From assembly GCA_018402385.1 (NCBI GenBank), contig JAGYJA010000004.1:62001-126000 (forward strand): a DNA stretch of 64,000 nucleotides. The letters are read 5' to 3'. Both the position numbers and the translations under genes were made by a program. Each line of letters begins with the position of its first letter. Position 1 is the stretch's first letter. This document shows positions 7,661-16,263 of the stretch, in pieces. The notes under the pieces are model-generated. The model was not told where the DNA came from, ran no database searches, and saw nothing but the letters and a program-made list of their open reading frames with translations. This DNA comes from Flavobacteriaceae bacterium. Its GTDB lineage: Bacteria; Bacteroidota; Bacteroidia; Flavobacteriales; Flavobacteriaceae.

Positions 7661-10147
7661 CTAATTTGATAAAGATAACAAATTTGCAAACAAGCGATAG
7701 GCCCCTGAAACTCCAGCTGGTAATTGTCTAAAAAAGCTCAAGCCGGTATAAGCAATGTTACCTTTTCCATATTGTGCAATGACGAGTGAACCTTCAACCG
7801 TCTTTTCATTTGGGTCGCTCATTCTAAAGATGGGATTAAATTCATCTGCCCATTCATTTGCAAAATACAATCCGCGTTCCTGAACCCAGTTTTCAAAATC
7901 AGTTTGGGTGATTTTGTTTGGGATGTTTAAAACCGGATGATTTGGGTTTATAAAATGAACTTTTGCAGTTTCATCTGTTACACGGTCTCTTGAGAGTTTT
8001 AAATCAAATGGCGCCAATTGATCAGTCACCAACCCACGGGAAACATTGTATTGTAGTATTAAATTGCCTCCATTTTTGACAAAATCAAATAGTATCTCTT
8101 GTCTAAATCGCAGTATGTCGTGAACATTATAGGCCCTTATACCCACAACAATAGCATCAAATTGTTTGATACTCTCTGAAGTCATCGATTCAAGATAGAT
8201 TTCAGTGACCTGATAACCAATTTGGCTTAAAGCTGAAGGTATTTCATCACCGGCTCCGGCAATGTATCCAATATTTTGCCCATTAATATTCAATTCAATA
8301 CGAGCTACTTTCGCTTGAGCGGGAACTAAAATGTGTTGAAAAGGGATGTGCACATAATTTAAAGTAACAATTTCATTGTTATAATAAGCATCACCCACCT
8401 GTAGTAACAAATTCAAAGAGCCCTCGCTTTGATTTTTGGGTGGTGTTACAGTAAATATAATTTCTTTTTCCTGGTCTTTAGTATCAAGTTCAAAAGTTTG
8501 AGGGGCACTCACTGTCCAACCATTGGGATGTTGGAGCGTGGCTATTCCAGAAAGCTTGTCTTTTCCGGCTCTGACCGTTACAGAAACTTGTTGTGATTTC
8601 GGTTCTGAAAATATAAGCACTTTGTTGTTTATTCTACCGGTCACTTCAGGCAAAACCTGAAAAGGTTGATAGACCTCTCCGGTGACAGGACTGTTAAACT
8701 TGTAGATAATTTCTCTTTCAAAAGTAAAGGTTTCACCTTCGATAGCAACTTTAAAAGTTACCGGCTCATTTTGATTGATTTCCGGAAGTCCAATATGGTT
8801 GATGTCATCCACTGAAAAGAGGCCTAAACTAGGCTGTTTTTTAATCCAATATGGAGAGTTATAAATAGCATTTTTTGGTAAAAGGATAGTGCTTTCCAAA
8901 GTTACTCGCTGGTTGTTTACTAAAACTTTTTTCTCGATTAAAAGTGATTTTGTGTTGAATATCACATCAATCAATTCCATTGAAACTTCAGAACGATTGA
9001 TTGCTTCCAGATTCAATTTAATTTGTGAAGCAGGAGAGGAGTATTGCGTTTCTGAAACGGCTTCCAGAAAAAGTCCGGCGCTGGCAGTTATGATTTTTTT
9101 AATTTCCTTAGTTTTTTGTTTGCCCCAAAAGTCTGTTCTGTTTTTTAGGAGTTTATACCCCTTAACAAGTTGAGGAATGCTCGCCGCGGGATTTTTAAAA
9201 TCAAAATCTTTTTCAACCTGAATTAGAATTTTACCAATTTCTTCACCGCCATCAATGCGTGACCAGGAGGTATCGATTCCTTCAAAAAGGTTTGATGTGT
9301 CTGAAGGCATGGGCCCTTTTAATAACTCTAAATATTCAGTATTTTCTCCTCGAGTTCCTGTATTTCCAAAGCCTTGTGATTGATGCTTGCTTCGGCTAAG
9401 CGCTGCAATTTCACCATTTGAAAGCCCCAGAGAGGGATAGAATTCTCCTGTTTTTAAAGCAACTAAATTACTTTTATCTGCTTTTTCAAAAGCTTCCTGA
9501 CTTCCGTAAAACCACCAAGAAGTATTGAAAAATAGTCGTTTTGCTTGCCAGGATTCAAAATGAGATAACTGATTTGTAAATGCAGATTTATCTGCCGCTA
9601 AATCAAAAGCTTCTACACCCAATATAGCCGAAGCTGTATGATGCCCATGAGTTGTTCCGGGAGTGCGATGATTAAATCGATTGATGATAATATCAGGTTG
9701 AAATTTTCTTATAGCGAGAACCACATCGCTCAAAACTGCATCTTTTCCCCAGATTGAAAAAGTTTCATCAGGGTTTTTTGAATAGCCAAAATCAATAGCT
9801 CTTGTAAAAATCTGTTCGCCACCATCTGTTTTTCTGGCTTCTTGAAGTTCGTGAGTTCTTATGATTCCTAAAAGTGGACCCAATTCAGTTCCAATTAGAT
9901 TTTGACCACCATCGCCACGAGTGATTGAAATATAAGCTGTGCGCGCTTTGATATCATTTGAAAGATGAGAAATGAGTCGCGTGTTTTCATCATCGGGATG
10001 CGCAGCAATAAATAAAACAGACCCTAAAAAATTGAGTTTCTTAATGGATTCATAGATTTCTGAAGTGGTGGGTTTTTGAGGTTGTTGTGCAAAAAAGTTA
10101 TTGAAAGTTAATAGAAATAAAATAAAAGCTAAAAGTGATTTGTTCAT
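7661..10147 (-). CDS. PIG-L (LmbE-like) family deacetylase with C-terminal amidotransferase-like domain
   Basis: A secreted 828-residue protein with a signal peptide (MNKSLLAFILFLLTFNNFFAQ). The zinc motif AHPDDENTR at about 49-57 is the hallmark of PIG-L/LmbE N-acetyl-sugar deacetylases; HHRTPGTTHGHH-like histidines follow near 160-175. The middle (about 350-600) looks like beta-sandwich domains. The end (about 620-828, IVVGIRAYNVHDILRF) resembles the class I glutamine amidotransferase-like/ThuA fold. Large proteins of this architecture are common in Bacteroidota. It probably deacetylates a sugar or glycoconjugate outside the cytoplasm; the substrate is unknown. It is 11 nt after the MscS-like gene and followed by small membrane proteins and a symporter. 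Confidence 0.86.
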   Translation of the reverse strand: MNKSLLAFILFLLTFNNFFAQQPQKPTTSEIYESIKKLNFLGSVLFIAAHPDDENTRLISHLSNDIKARTAYISITRGDGGQNLIGTELGPLLGIIRTHELQEARKTDGGEQIFTRAIDFGYSKNPDETFSIWGKDAVLSDVVLAIRKFQPDIIINRFNHRTPGTTHGHHTASAILGVEAFDLAADKSAFTNQLSHFESWQAKRLFFNTSWWFYGSQEAFEKADKSNLVALKTGEFYPSLGLSNGEIAALSRSKHQSQGFGNTGTRGENTEYLELLKGPMPSDTSNLFEGIDTSWSRIDGGEEIGKILIQVEKDFDFKNPAASIPQLVKGYKLLKNRTDFWGKQKTKEIKKIITASAGLFLEAVSETQYSSPASQIKLNLEAINRSEVSMELIDVIFNTKSLLIEKKVLVNNQRVTLESTILLPKNAIYNSPYWIKKQPSLGLFSVDDINHIGLPEINQNEPVTFKVAIEGETFTFEREIIYKFNSPVTGEVYQPFQVLPEVTGRINNKVLIFSEPKSQQVSVTVRAGKDKLSGIATLQHPNGWTVSAPQTFELDTKDQEKEIIFTVTPPKNQSEGSLNLLLQVGDAYYNNEIVTLNYVHIPFQHILVPAQAKVARIELNINGQNIGYIAGAGDEIPSALSQIGYQVTEIYLESMTSESIKQFDAIVVGIRAYNVHDILRFRQEILFDFVKNGGNLILQYNVSRGLVTDQLAPFDLKLSRDRVTDETAKVHFINPNHPVLNIPNKITQTDFENWVQERGLYFANEWADEFNPIFRMSDPNEKTVEGSLVIAQYGKGNIAYTGLSFFRQLPAGVSGAYRLFANLLSLSN

Positions 10148-10158
10148 AATAAAATCTA

Positions 10159-10722
10159 TTAATCGTGGGTTTGTGTTAAATTCTTTTCATCTATATCTGC
10201 ATATTCAATAGATAAGTTGTCTGCTGAAATTATTGTGATTCCTTTTTGAAGAATCATATTGTTAGGATAACAAAGTAACTGACCATTTTCACTTTTTAAA
10301 AGGGTTTGAAAAGCATTGATATCTTCTATAATAAGAGGCTCTGTAAAAAAATCTTTATCGTGTATTTTTATGGTATCTCCAATTTTGAACGGAAAAGTAA
10401 AAAACATAATGATCCCGCTGGTAACATTGCTCAAAATTGACCATTGAGCAAAAAGTGCCACTCCAATTACAGCAAATACAGAAGAAAAAACCAATCCCAC
10501 ATCACTAAACTGCACTCCCCAAATGAGAATATTCCAAAAAACAAACAAGAAGATAAAAGCAAAATCAAAGTACTTTTTAATCAACTTGGTGCGTTTTTCA
10601 ACTTTCTCCTGGTTTTTAGCAAAACGGTTTACTAAATTGATAGCAACTCTGTGAGCTACAAGTAAAACAATAATACTTATCGCAGAATAAATTATTTTTG
10701 GAAGTAACTCTTCAAAGGTCAT
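10159..10722 (-). CDS. MscS-like mechanosensitive channel domain protein
   Basis: A 187-residue membrane protein with hydrophobic segments at about 10-28, 50-70 and 76-110, followed by a beta-domain. The segment VIGVALFAQWSILSNVTSGI matches the pore helix and its junction with the MscS beta domain, and FPFKIGDTIKI follows as in the family. It is shorter than E. coli MscS (286 residues) and lacks the full C-terminal alpha-beta vestibule. It sits 7 nt after the lipoprotein gene and 11 nt before the PIG-L gene, within one minus-strand run. Confidence 0.82.
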   Translation of the reverse strand: MTFEELLPKIIYSAISIIVLLVAHRVAINLVNRFAKNQEKVEKRTKLIKKYFDFAFIFLFVFWNILIWGVQFSDVGLVFSSVFAVIGVALFAQWSILSNVTSGIIMFFTFPFKIGDTIKIHDKDFFTEPLIIEDINAFQTLLKSENGQLLCYPNNMILQKGITIISADNLSIEYADIDEKNLTQTHD

Positions 10723-10729
10723 ATTTCGG

Positions 10730-11608
10730 TTAGTTTAGTTGAAGGGAATCTCTTAAATGGGCATCACTATTATTATTTTTTGACCAATAATCTGATTGAA
10801 TTTGTTTCATCTTTTTGGCTTGTGTTTTAGTTTCACCAATTTGTTCTGTCCACTTAGTAATCTGAAAGGGTGATTTGAGATCAAACCAAATTGTCAATTT
10901 TCTGTTGAGTTCTGGATATTTAATGCAGTATTCATATGTGGACTCTTTTTCTTCTAGACTAGCGACAGCATTGTATGGCTTAAACTCTTGATGTTTAAGG
11001 CGTGAAAATTCCATCGAAGGAATGATTTCTATTTCGCCAACAGGTAACATCTTTGGATTAACTCTTATTTGTGTCCAAATTTCGTCTTCTAAAAATGTTT
11101 TTTTAATTGTGTATTTCTGGTCAGCTTCACCTTCAAAGTATGAATGCGATTTAATTTCAAAATCATTTCGGTTGTTTAATTGTGAATAAACGTGACCACA
11201 CCATTCCTGAACAGAATTGGTAACTTTAAGCGCATGATTTTCTTCTTCAAGTGGATAAAAAACACTCGTCATAATGGAGTATGGGTAAATTCCAGTGTTG
11301 AAATTTTTAGTTTTATTGAGTTTTAAGACGCTTTTGGTTGTGTTGGATTTTTTGTTAGCCTTCACTTGCGCATCTGGTAAAAAATCTTCGGTTACAAAAA
11401 TGAGTACTGCAGTGCCGGTTCTCATTTCGCCGTAGCGTTCTTGTTCCAGGGTGTAAGAAGTGATTTCGGCTTGACCGTTAAACCAATAGTCTTTATATTC
11501 ATCTGATAAAACTCTGGGAGGAAGCTTCTCTTGTTCAACTTCAGATTTTTGATTGCTGTTACAACTTAAAATTATTAAAAGAAGAAAAAGTGTTGGGATT
11601 AAACGCAT
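10730..11608 (-). CDS. Putative lipoprotein of unknown function, downstream of maf
   Basis: A 292-residue protein with a lipoprotein signal, MRLIPTLFLLLIILSC, so it is probably anchored by the Cys near residue 16. The rest has the blocks SDEYKDYWFNGQAEITSYTL and WFDLKSPFQITKWTEQI but no motif I recognise. I prefer the ATG at 11608 because it starts the signal peptide; the longer ORF from 11659 would overlap maf. Homologues beside maf in Flavobacteriia are sometimes labelled septum formation inhibitor by neighbourhood, which the sequence does not support. Confidence 0.7.
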   Translation of the reverse strand: MRLIPTLFLLLIILSCNSNQKSEVEQEKLPPRVLSDEYKDYWFNGQAEITSYTLEQERYGEMRTGTAVLIFVTEDFLPDAQVKANKKSNTTKSVLKLNKTKNFNTGIYPYSIMTSVFYPLEEENHALKVTNSVQEWCGHVYSQLNNRNDFEIKSHSYFEGEADQKYTIKKTFLEDEIWTQIRVNPKMLPVGEIEIIPSMEFSRLKHQEFKPYNAVASLEEKESTYEYCIKYPELNRKLTIWFDLKSPFQITKWTEQIGETKTQAKKMKQIQSDYWSKNNNSDAHLRDSLQLN

Positions 11609-11645
11609 AAACTTTATACTATTTTCAGCTAAAAATACTATAATT

Positions 11646-12233
11646 TCATGGAGAACCAAATTCCATTAACGTTTTGTAAACAAGATGTGTGGGAAGTCCC
11701 ATAACTGTATTGTAAGATCCTTCAATTTTTTTTACGCCAATAGCACCAATCCATTCTTGAATTCCATAAGCACCGGCTTTATCAAATGGATTGTAGTTTT
11801 CAATATAAAATTTGATTTCACTTTCTGTCAATTCCTTAAAAAAAACTTTAGTGGAATCACTTACAACAACTTGCGTTTCGGCGGAAGTAAAACAGACCGA
11901 CGAAATCACCTCGTGAGAACTGTTTGACAGGGTTTGCAACATTTTGAATGCTTCTTGTTTGTCTTTAGGTTTGCCTAAACACGCTCCGTTATGAATGACA
12001 ATAGTATCACCGGTTATGAGTATATCATTGGGTTTTAAATCATTAAAAACAGAAGCTTTTAAAATGGATAAATATTCTGAAATTTCTTTGCCTTGAAGAG
12101 TTGAAGGATAGGATTCATCAATTGGTTTTACTTGAACAACAAAGGGTATTTCAAGTTCTTTAAAAAATTGTTGCCTGCGGGGAGAGCCAGAAGCGAGGAT
12201 GATTTTTTTGTCTTTTAGGAAATCTTTTAGCAT
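11646..12233 (-). CDS. maf: Maf-like nucleoside triphosphate pyrophosphatase
   Basis: A 195-residue Maf/HAM1-superfamily protein. The N-terminal block IILASGSPRRQQFFKEL is the phosphate-binding signature; GDTIVIHNG and IQEWIGAIGVKKIEGSYNTV carry the remaining conserved residues. Family members hydrolyse dTTP/UTP or modified nucleotides and have been linked to septum formation. The start at 12233 (MLKDFLKDK) matches the usual family length; the ATG at 12254 adds seven residues. It follows ybaB and precedes a lipoprotein gene. Confidence 0.9.
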   Translation of the reverse strand: MLKDFLKDKKIILASGSPRRQQFFKELEIPFVVQVKPIDESYPSTLQGKEISEYLSILKASVFNDLKPNDILITGDTIVIHNGACLGKPKDKQEAFKMLQTLSNSSHEVISSVCFTSAETQVVVSDSTKVFFKELTESEIKFYIENYNPFDKAGAYGIQEWIGAIGVKKIEGSYNTVMGLPTHLVYKTLMEFGSP

Positions 12234-12272
12234 ATTGAACAATCTATCTTTCAAAAATTAAATTCCAACAAT

Positions 12273-12599
12273 TTATTTAAACATTGCATCCATCCCCGGT
12301 ATATTTGGCATGCCTTCTTTAGCAACAGCGGCGAGTTCAGCTTCATTTACTGCCGTTGCTTTACCAATGGCTTTATTTAAGGTTAAAATCAAATAATCTT
12401 CCAGTTGGTCTTTATCTTGAAGCAATTGTTCATCAATGTCGATGCTTTTGATTATACGATTTGCTGTTAAAGTAACTTTTAATAGTCCGTCAGCGCTTTT
12501 TTCATCAACCATTACTGTATCCAGACGCTTTTTTGTTTCTTCTACTTTTTTCTGGGTTTCTTTTAGTTTGCCCATCATTCCCATTAAGTCTCCAAACAT
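12273..12599 (-). CDS. YbaB/EbfC family nucleoid-associated protein
   Basis: A 108-residue protein that starts [21 protein letters not shown], the Met/Gly-rich coiled helix typical of YbaB/EbfC, followed by the [15 protein letters not shown] strand region and a C-terminal helix. These small dimers bind DNA as nucleoid-associated factors. It is the first gene of the minus-strand run leading into maf and is divergent from the oligopeptidase gene, with 158 nt between them for both promoters. Confidence 0.88.
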   Translation of the reverse strand: MFGDLMGMMGKLKETQKKVEETKKRLDTVMVDEKSADGLLKVTLTANRIIKSIDIDEQLLQDKDQLEDYLILTLNKAIGKATAVNEAELAAVAKEGMPNIPGMDAMFK

Positions 12600-12757
12600 A
12601 ATTTTTATATTTTTTAAAAAGTGAACAGCAAAATTATTAAATTAGCGAGTTACTAACTAATTATAACCTTATGAAATGCCCTTTAAATAATTATAAACTA
12701 ATAAGAAGATGTTTAGAGGGGCATTCCATCTTCCTATTTATCAAATATTAAATTCAG

Positions 12758-13444
12758 ATGAAATTATTTGCTTCCCTTTGTTTGTTATGTCTTATTTTTG
12801 CCAGCTCGTGTAAAAAACAAACCCCACAAGACGATAGAATGAACATCACTCCCCCCACAGCACAAAAAATTGACAAACATCTTGAAATTCACGGCGATGT
12901 GAGGATTGACCCTTATTTTTGGCTCAATGACAGAGAAAACCCTGAGGTTATTGATTACCTGGAGCGTGAAAATAATTATTATGATAAAATGACGGCGCAT
13001 ACTAAAGACTTTCAAACAGATTTGTTTGAGGAAATGAAAGCGCGCATCAAGGAAGATGATGAATCAGTTCCTTATCTTTACAATGGTTATTATTACATCA
13101 CCCGCTATGAGACCGGTAAAGATTATCCCATTTATACCAGAAAAAAAGGTTCGCTTGATGCGGATGAAGAAATAATGTTTAATGGAAATGAAATGGCTGA
13201 AGGTCATTCTTATTTTCATCTTGCCGGAATAAATGTAAGCCCCGATAACAAATTGGCTGCTTTTGCTATTGATACCGTAAGTCGAAGAAATTATACCATT
13301 CAAATTAAAAATCTCGAAACAGGTGAAATTAACCCTCAAAAAATTGAATTAACCACGGGTGGTTCCACTTGGGCAAATGATAATGAAACCCTTTTCTACA
13401 CCCGAAAAGACCCTCAAACATTGCGGTCTGATAAAATATTATAG
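12758..13444 (+). CDS. Oligopeptidase B-like S9 peptidase, N-terminal part (frameshifted)
   Basis: A 228-codon reading frame that begins with a lipoprotein-type signal (MKLFASLCLLCLIFASSC) and runs into the beta-propeller of an S9A oligopeptidase B-like peptidase (blocks DPYFWLNDRENPEVIDYL, GHSYFHLAGINVSPDN, WANDNETLFYTRKDPQTL). It ends prematurely at TAG 13442-13444. Dropping one T at 13439-13440 restores ...RSDKIYRHQLG, the exact continuation expected for the family, in the frame of the next feature. The gene is therefore split by a single-base insertion, either a real mutation or a sequence error. Confidence 0.88.
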   Translation: MKLFASLCLLCLIFASSCKKQTPQDDRMNITPPTAQKIDKHLEIHGDVRIDPYFWLNDRENPEVIDYLERENNYYDKMTAHTKDFQTDLFEEMKARIKEDDESVPYLYNGYYYITRYETGKDYPIYTRKKGSLDADEEIMFNGNEMAEGHSYFHLAGINVSPDNKLAAFAIDTVSRRNYTIQIKNLETGEINPQKIELTTGGSTWANDNETLFYTRKDPQTLRSDKIL

Positions 13445-14894
13445 ACACCAATTGGGTAGCAGTCCACAACAAGACGTGATGGTTTATTTTGAAGAAGACG
13501 ATACTTTTAATACTTATATCTACAAGACCAAATCTGATAAATATTTAGTGATAGGCTCAGGAAGTACAATGACTTCAGAATTTCAGATTTTGGATGCCAA
13601 TAATCCTGAAGGGAAATTTAAAATATTCAGTCCCAGAACTCGCGGTATGGAATACAACATTGCACATTTTGAAGACCATTTTTATATTTTGACCAATAAA
13701 GACGGTGCAAGTAATTTCAAATTAATGAAAACACCTGAGTCAAATACAGAATCAACAAACTGGGAAGATGTTATTGCACACAGAGAAAACGTGCTTATTG
13801 AAGACTTTGATATTTTTAAAGACTATCTCGTTGTGAGTGAACGAGACAATGGGTTGAATAAAATTCATATTCAGCGTTGGGACGGTACAGATGCTTATTA
13901 TTTGCCATTTGATAATGAAACATATACAGCATACACTACACAAAATATTGAGTTTAATACAGATATATTACGATATGGTTACAATGGGTTGACACAACCC
14001 AGTGCAGTCATAGATTTCAATATGAAAACCAAAGAACAAACTATCTTGAAAGAACAAGAAGTTCTTGGAGGGAAGTTTGATAAAAACAATTATGAATCTG
14101 AGCGCATATGGGCAACTGCAGCAGATGGAACAAAAGTTCCGGTATCTTTAGTTTACAGAAAGGGAATCAAAAAAGACGGTAACAACCCCTTACTTCAATA
14201 TGGTTATGGTTCTTATGGAGCAACCATAGATCCTTACTTTTCCACAACTCGTTTAAGCCTTTTAGATCGCGGATTCATTTTTGCAATTGCTCATATTAGA
14301 GGCGGAGAATACCTTGGAAGACAATGGTATGAAGACGGAAAACTATTAAAGAAAATAAATACATACACAGATTTTATTGATGTTTCCAAGCATTTAATAA
14401 ATGAAGGATATACCTCTCCTGAGCATTTATATGCAATGGGTGGTTCTGCCGGTGGCTTGTTGATGGGTGCTGTAATGAATATGGCCCCGGAACTTTATAA
14501 TGGAGTTGTTGCAGCTGTTCCATTTGTTGATGTTGTAACAACTATGCTTGATGATTCCATACCTTTAACAACCGGAGAATATGATGAGTGGGGAAACCCC
14601 AATGAAGAAGAATCCTATTTTTACATGAAATCCTATTCTCCTTATGACAATGTGAAAGCGATGGAATATCCCAATACTTTGGTAACCACAGGATTGCATG
14701 ATTCCCAAGTTCAATATTGGGAACCGGCTAAATGGGTAGCTAAATTAAGAGAGTTAAAAACTGATGACAATATTATTCTGTTTAGAACAAATATGGATGC
14801 GGGTCATGGTGGTGCATCAGGACGATTTGAAGCACTTAAAGAAGTGGCTATGGATTATGCTTTTTTATTAGACTTGGAGGGTATTACCAAGTAA
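13440..14894 (+). CDS. Oligopeptidase B-like S9 peptidase, C-terminal catalytic part (frameshifted)
   Basis: This is the continuation of the preceding frame after a +1 shift, starting YRHQLGSSPQQDVMVYF. It contains the rest of the propeller and a complete alpha/beta-hydrolase domain: nucleophile Ser in AMGGSAGGLLMG, Asp in TTGLHDSQVQYWEPAKW, and His in NMDAGHGGASGRFE. Oligopeptidase B enzymes cleave peptides after basic residues. All catalytic residues are intact, and the total length of about 711 codons is normal. An ATG at 13359 in this frame is out of frame with the true coding sense there and should not be used. The first in-frame ATG after the shift is 13479. Confidence 0.88.
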   Translation, partial: YRHQLGSSPQQDVMVYFEEDDTFNTYIYKTKSDKYLVIGSGSTMTSEFQILDANNPEGKFKIFSPRTRGMEYNIAHFEDHFYILTNKDGASNFKLMKTPESNTESTNWEDVIAHRENVLIEDFDIFKDYLVVSERDNGLNKIHIQRWDGTDAYYLPFDNETYTAYTTQNIEFNTDILRYGYNGLTQPSAVIDFNMKTKEQTILKEQEVLGGKFDKNNYESERIWATAADGTKVPVSLVYRKGIKKDGNNPLLQYGYGSYGATIDPYFSTTRLSLLDRGFIFAIAHIRGGEYLGRQWYEDGKLLKKINTYTDFIDVSKHLINEGYTSPEHLYAMGGSAGGLLMGAVMNMAPELYNGVVAAVPFVDVVTTMLDDSIPLTTGEYDEWGNPNEEESYFYMKSYSPYDNVKAMEYPNTLVTTGLHDSQVQYWEPAKWVAKLRELKTDDNIILFRTNMDAGHGGASGRFEALKEVAMDYAFLLDLEGITK

Positions 14895-14909
14895 TTAAAA
14901 AATTTATCT

Positions 14910-14917
14910 TAAATTTG
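14910..14917 (+). promoter_or_regulatory. Candidate -7 element (TAAATTTG) before the cysteine-synthase-like gene
   Basis: An exact TAnnTTTG match in the 188-nt gap after the oligopeptidase. The distance to the main ATG at 15083 is long (about 165 nt), so the transcript would include a leader with a weak dyad (ATGGAGT at 14935-14941, ACTCCAT at 14963-14969) and a 27-codon ORF (14995-15078). No clear -33 element is seen. Confidence 0.35.
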
Positions 14918-15082
14918 CAAAGTTTTGTTTGAATGATGGAGTTTGTTTTTTTATTATATTTTACTCCATTTGTTTCTTAATCAAAAATCAATTTATGAAA
15001 CATCCCTTCCATAAAGTGTTAATTTTAAATGAATTCACTGAGGATGTTCCATGTGACCGATTAAAACAAATTTTATAGACAC

Positions 15083-16123
15083 ATGAAACAAGATATAAAA
15101 GCACACAATAATGTACTTGAACTCATTGGCAATACACCGCTAATTCGTTTAAACAACATTACAAAATCCTTCAAGGGTGAATTCCTTGCAAAAGTAGAAG
15201 CTTTTAATCCCGGACACTCCACCAAAGACAGAATAGCACTTTATATTATTGAAGAAGCAGAAAGAAAAGGCATTTTAAAACCCGGTGATACCATTATTGA
15301 AACAACAAGTGGTAATACAGGTTTTAGTATAGCAATGGTAAGTATTATCAAGGGCTATGAGTGTATATTAGCAGTGAGTTCAAAGTCTTCTAAAGACAAA
15401 ATTGATATGTTGAAGTCAATGGGGGCTAAAGTCTATGTTTGCCCGGCAAATGTGAGTGCAGATGATTCACGCTCTTATTACCAAGTAGCAAAGCGTATAC
15501 ATGAGGAGATTAAAGGCTCTGTTTATATCAATCAATATTTTAATGAGCTCAATATCGATGCCCATTTTAAAACAACAGGACCAGAAATTTGGAAACAAAC
15601 AAGTGGTAAAATCACTCATCTTGTTGCCTGTAGTGGAACAGGGGGGACCATCTCAGGTGTTGCTCGATTTTTGAAAAGCAAAAACAAAGACATAAGAATT
15701 ATTGGTATTGATGCTTACGGTTCAGTATTGCAAAAATACCATGAAACAAAAGAATTTGACTCAGAGGAAATTTATCCATACCGCATTGAAGGATTGGGTA
15801 AAAATTTAATACCCACTGCAACCGATTTTGAAATCATAGATAAATTTATCAAAGTAACAGATGAATCCAGTGCTCATACCGCACGTGAAATTGCCAAAAC
15901 TGAAGGGCTTTTTGTGGGTTACACCAGTGGAGCAGCTTTACAGGGAGTAAAACAATTGGCAGAAGAAGGAGAGTTTGATGAAGATAGTATTGTAGTTGTA
16001 ATTTTTCCAGACCACGGTTCTCGCTATATGAGTAAAGTCTTTAGTGATAACTGGATGCTTGAACAAGGCTTTTTTGATAGCCAAAATATTGAAGCTAAAG
16101 AAACTATAGAATATATAAAATAG
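15083..16123 (+). CDS. PLP-dependent cysteine synthase family enzyme, probable cysteate synthase
   Basis: A 346-residue fold-type II PLP enzyme. It has the family start block [13 protein letters not shown], the Schiff-base lysine in NPGHSTKDR (Lys48), the phosphate- or substrate-loop [11 protein letters not shown], and the glycine-rich [10 protein letters not shown] that binds the PLP phosphate. Homologues range over O-acetylserine sulfhydrylase, cystathionine beta-synthase and cysteate synthase. It is next to an alpha-oxoamine synthase of the type that condenses cysteate with acyl-CoA/ACP. I therefore infer that it supplies L-cysteate for sulfonolipid (capnine) synthesis; a plain cysteine synthase remains possible. 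A terminator separates the two genes, so they are probably transcribed separately. Confidence 0.75.
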   Translation: MKQDIKAHNNVLELIGNTPLIRLNNITKSFKGEFLAKVEAFNPGHSTKDRIALYIIEEAERKGILKPGDTIIETTSGNTGFSIAMVSIIKGYECILAVSSKSSKDKIDMLKSMGAKVYVCPANVSADDSRSYYQVAKRIHEEIKGSVYINQYFNELNIDAHFKTTGPEIWKQTSGKITHLVACSGTGGTISGVARFLKSKNKDIRIIGIDAYGSVLQKYHETKEFDSEEIYPYRIEGLGKNLIPTATDFEIIDKFIKVTDESSAHTAREIAKTEGLFVGYTSGAALQGVKQLAEEGEFDEDSIVVVIFPDHGSRYMSKVFSDNWMLEQGFFDSQNIEAKETIEYIK

Positions 16124-16146
16124 TAAAACATTTTTTTTATTGAAAG

Positions 16147-16174
16147 CCATCACGTAAATTGTGATGGTTTTTTT
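16147..16174 (+). terminator. Intrinsic terminator after the cysteine-synthase-like gene
   Basis: Stem CCATCAC (16147-16153) pairs with GTGATGG (16161-16167) around a 7-nt loop and is followed by seven Ts. It lies 24 nt after the stop. Confidence 0.8.
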
Positions 16175-16206
16175 GTTTCTAAAGCTTTTAATGACTTAAC
16201 TAAAAA

Positions 16207-16238
16207 TTGTGCAAAGCCAATTAAATTAATTAATTTTG
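16207..16238 (+). promoter_or_regulatory. Candidate promoter of the alpha-oxoamine synthase gene
   Basis: TTG at 16207-16209, a 21-nt spacer, then TAATTTTG at 16231-16238, matching the Bacteroidota -33/-7 arrangement. The ATG follows at 16264. It lies just after the terminator of the preceding gene, which supports independent transcription. Confidence 0.55.
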
Positions 16239-16263
16239 CGCATTAAAATGACTCACTACATAT

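Noticed and set aside
13359-13439. ATG at 13359 as start of an independent 511-residue peptidase
   Set aside because: The region 13359-13439 codes in the other frame (family-consistent WANDNETLFYTRKDP). The second frame becomes authentic only from 13440.
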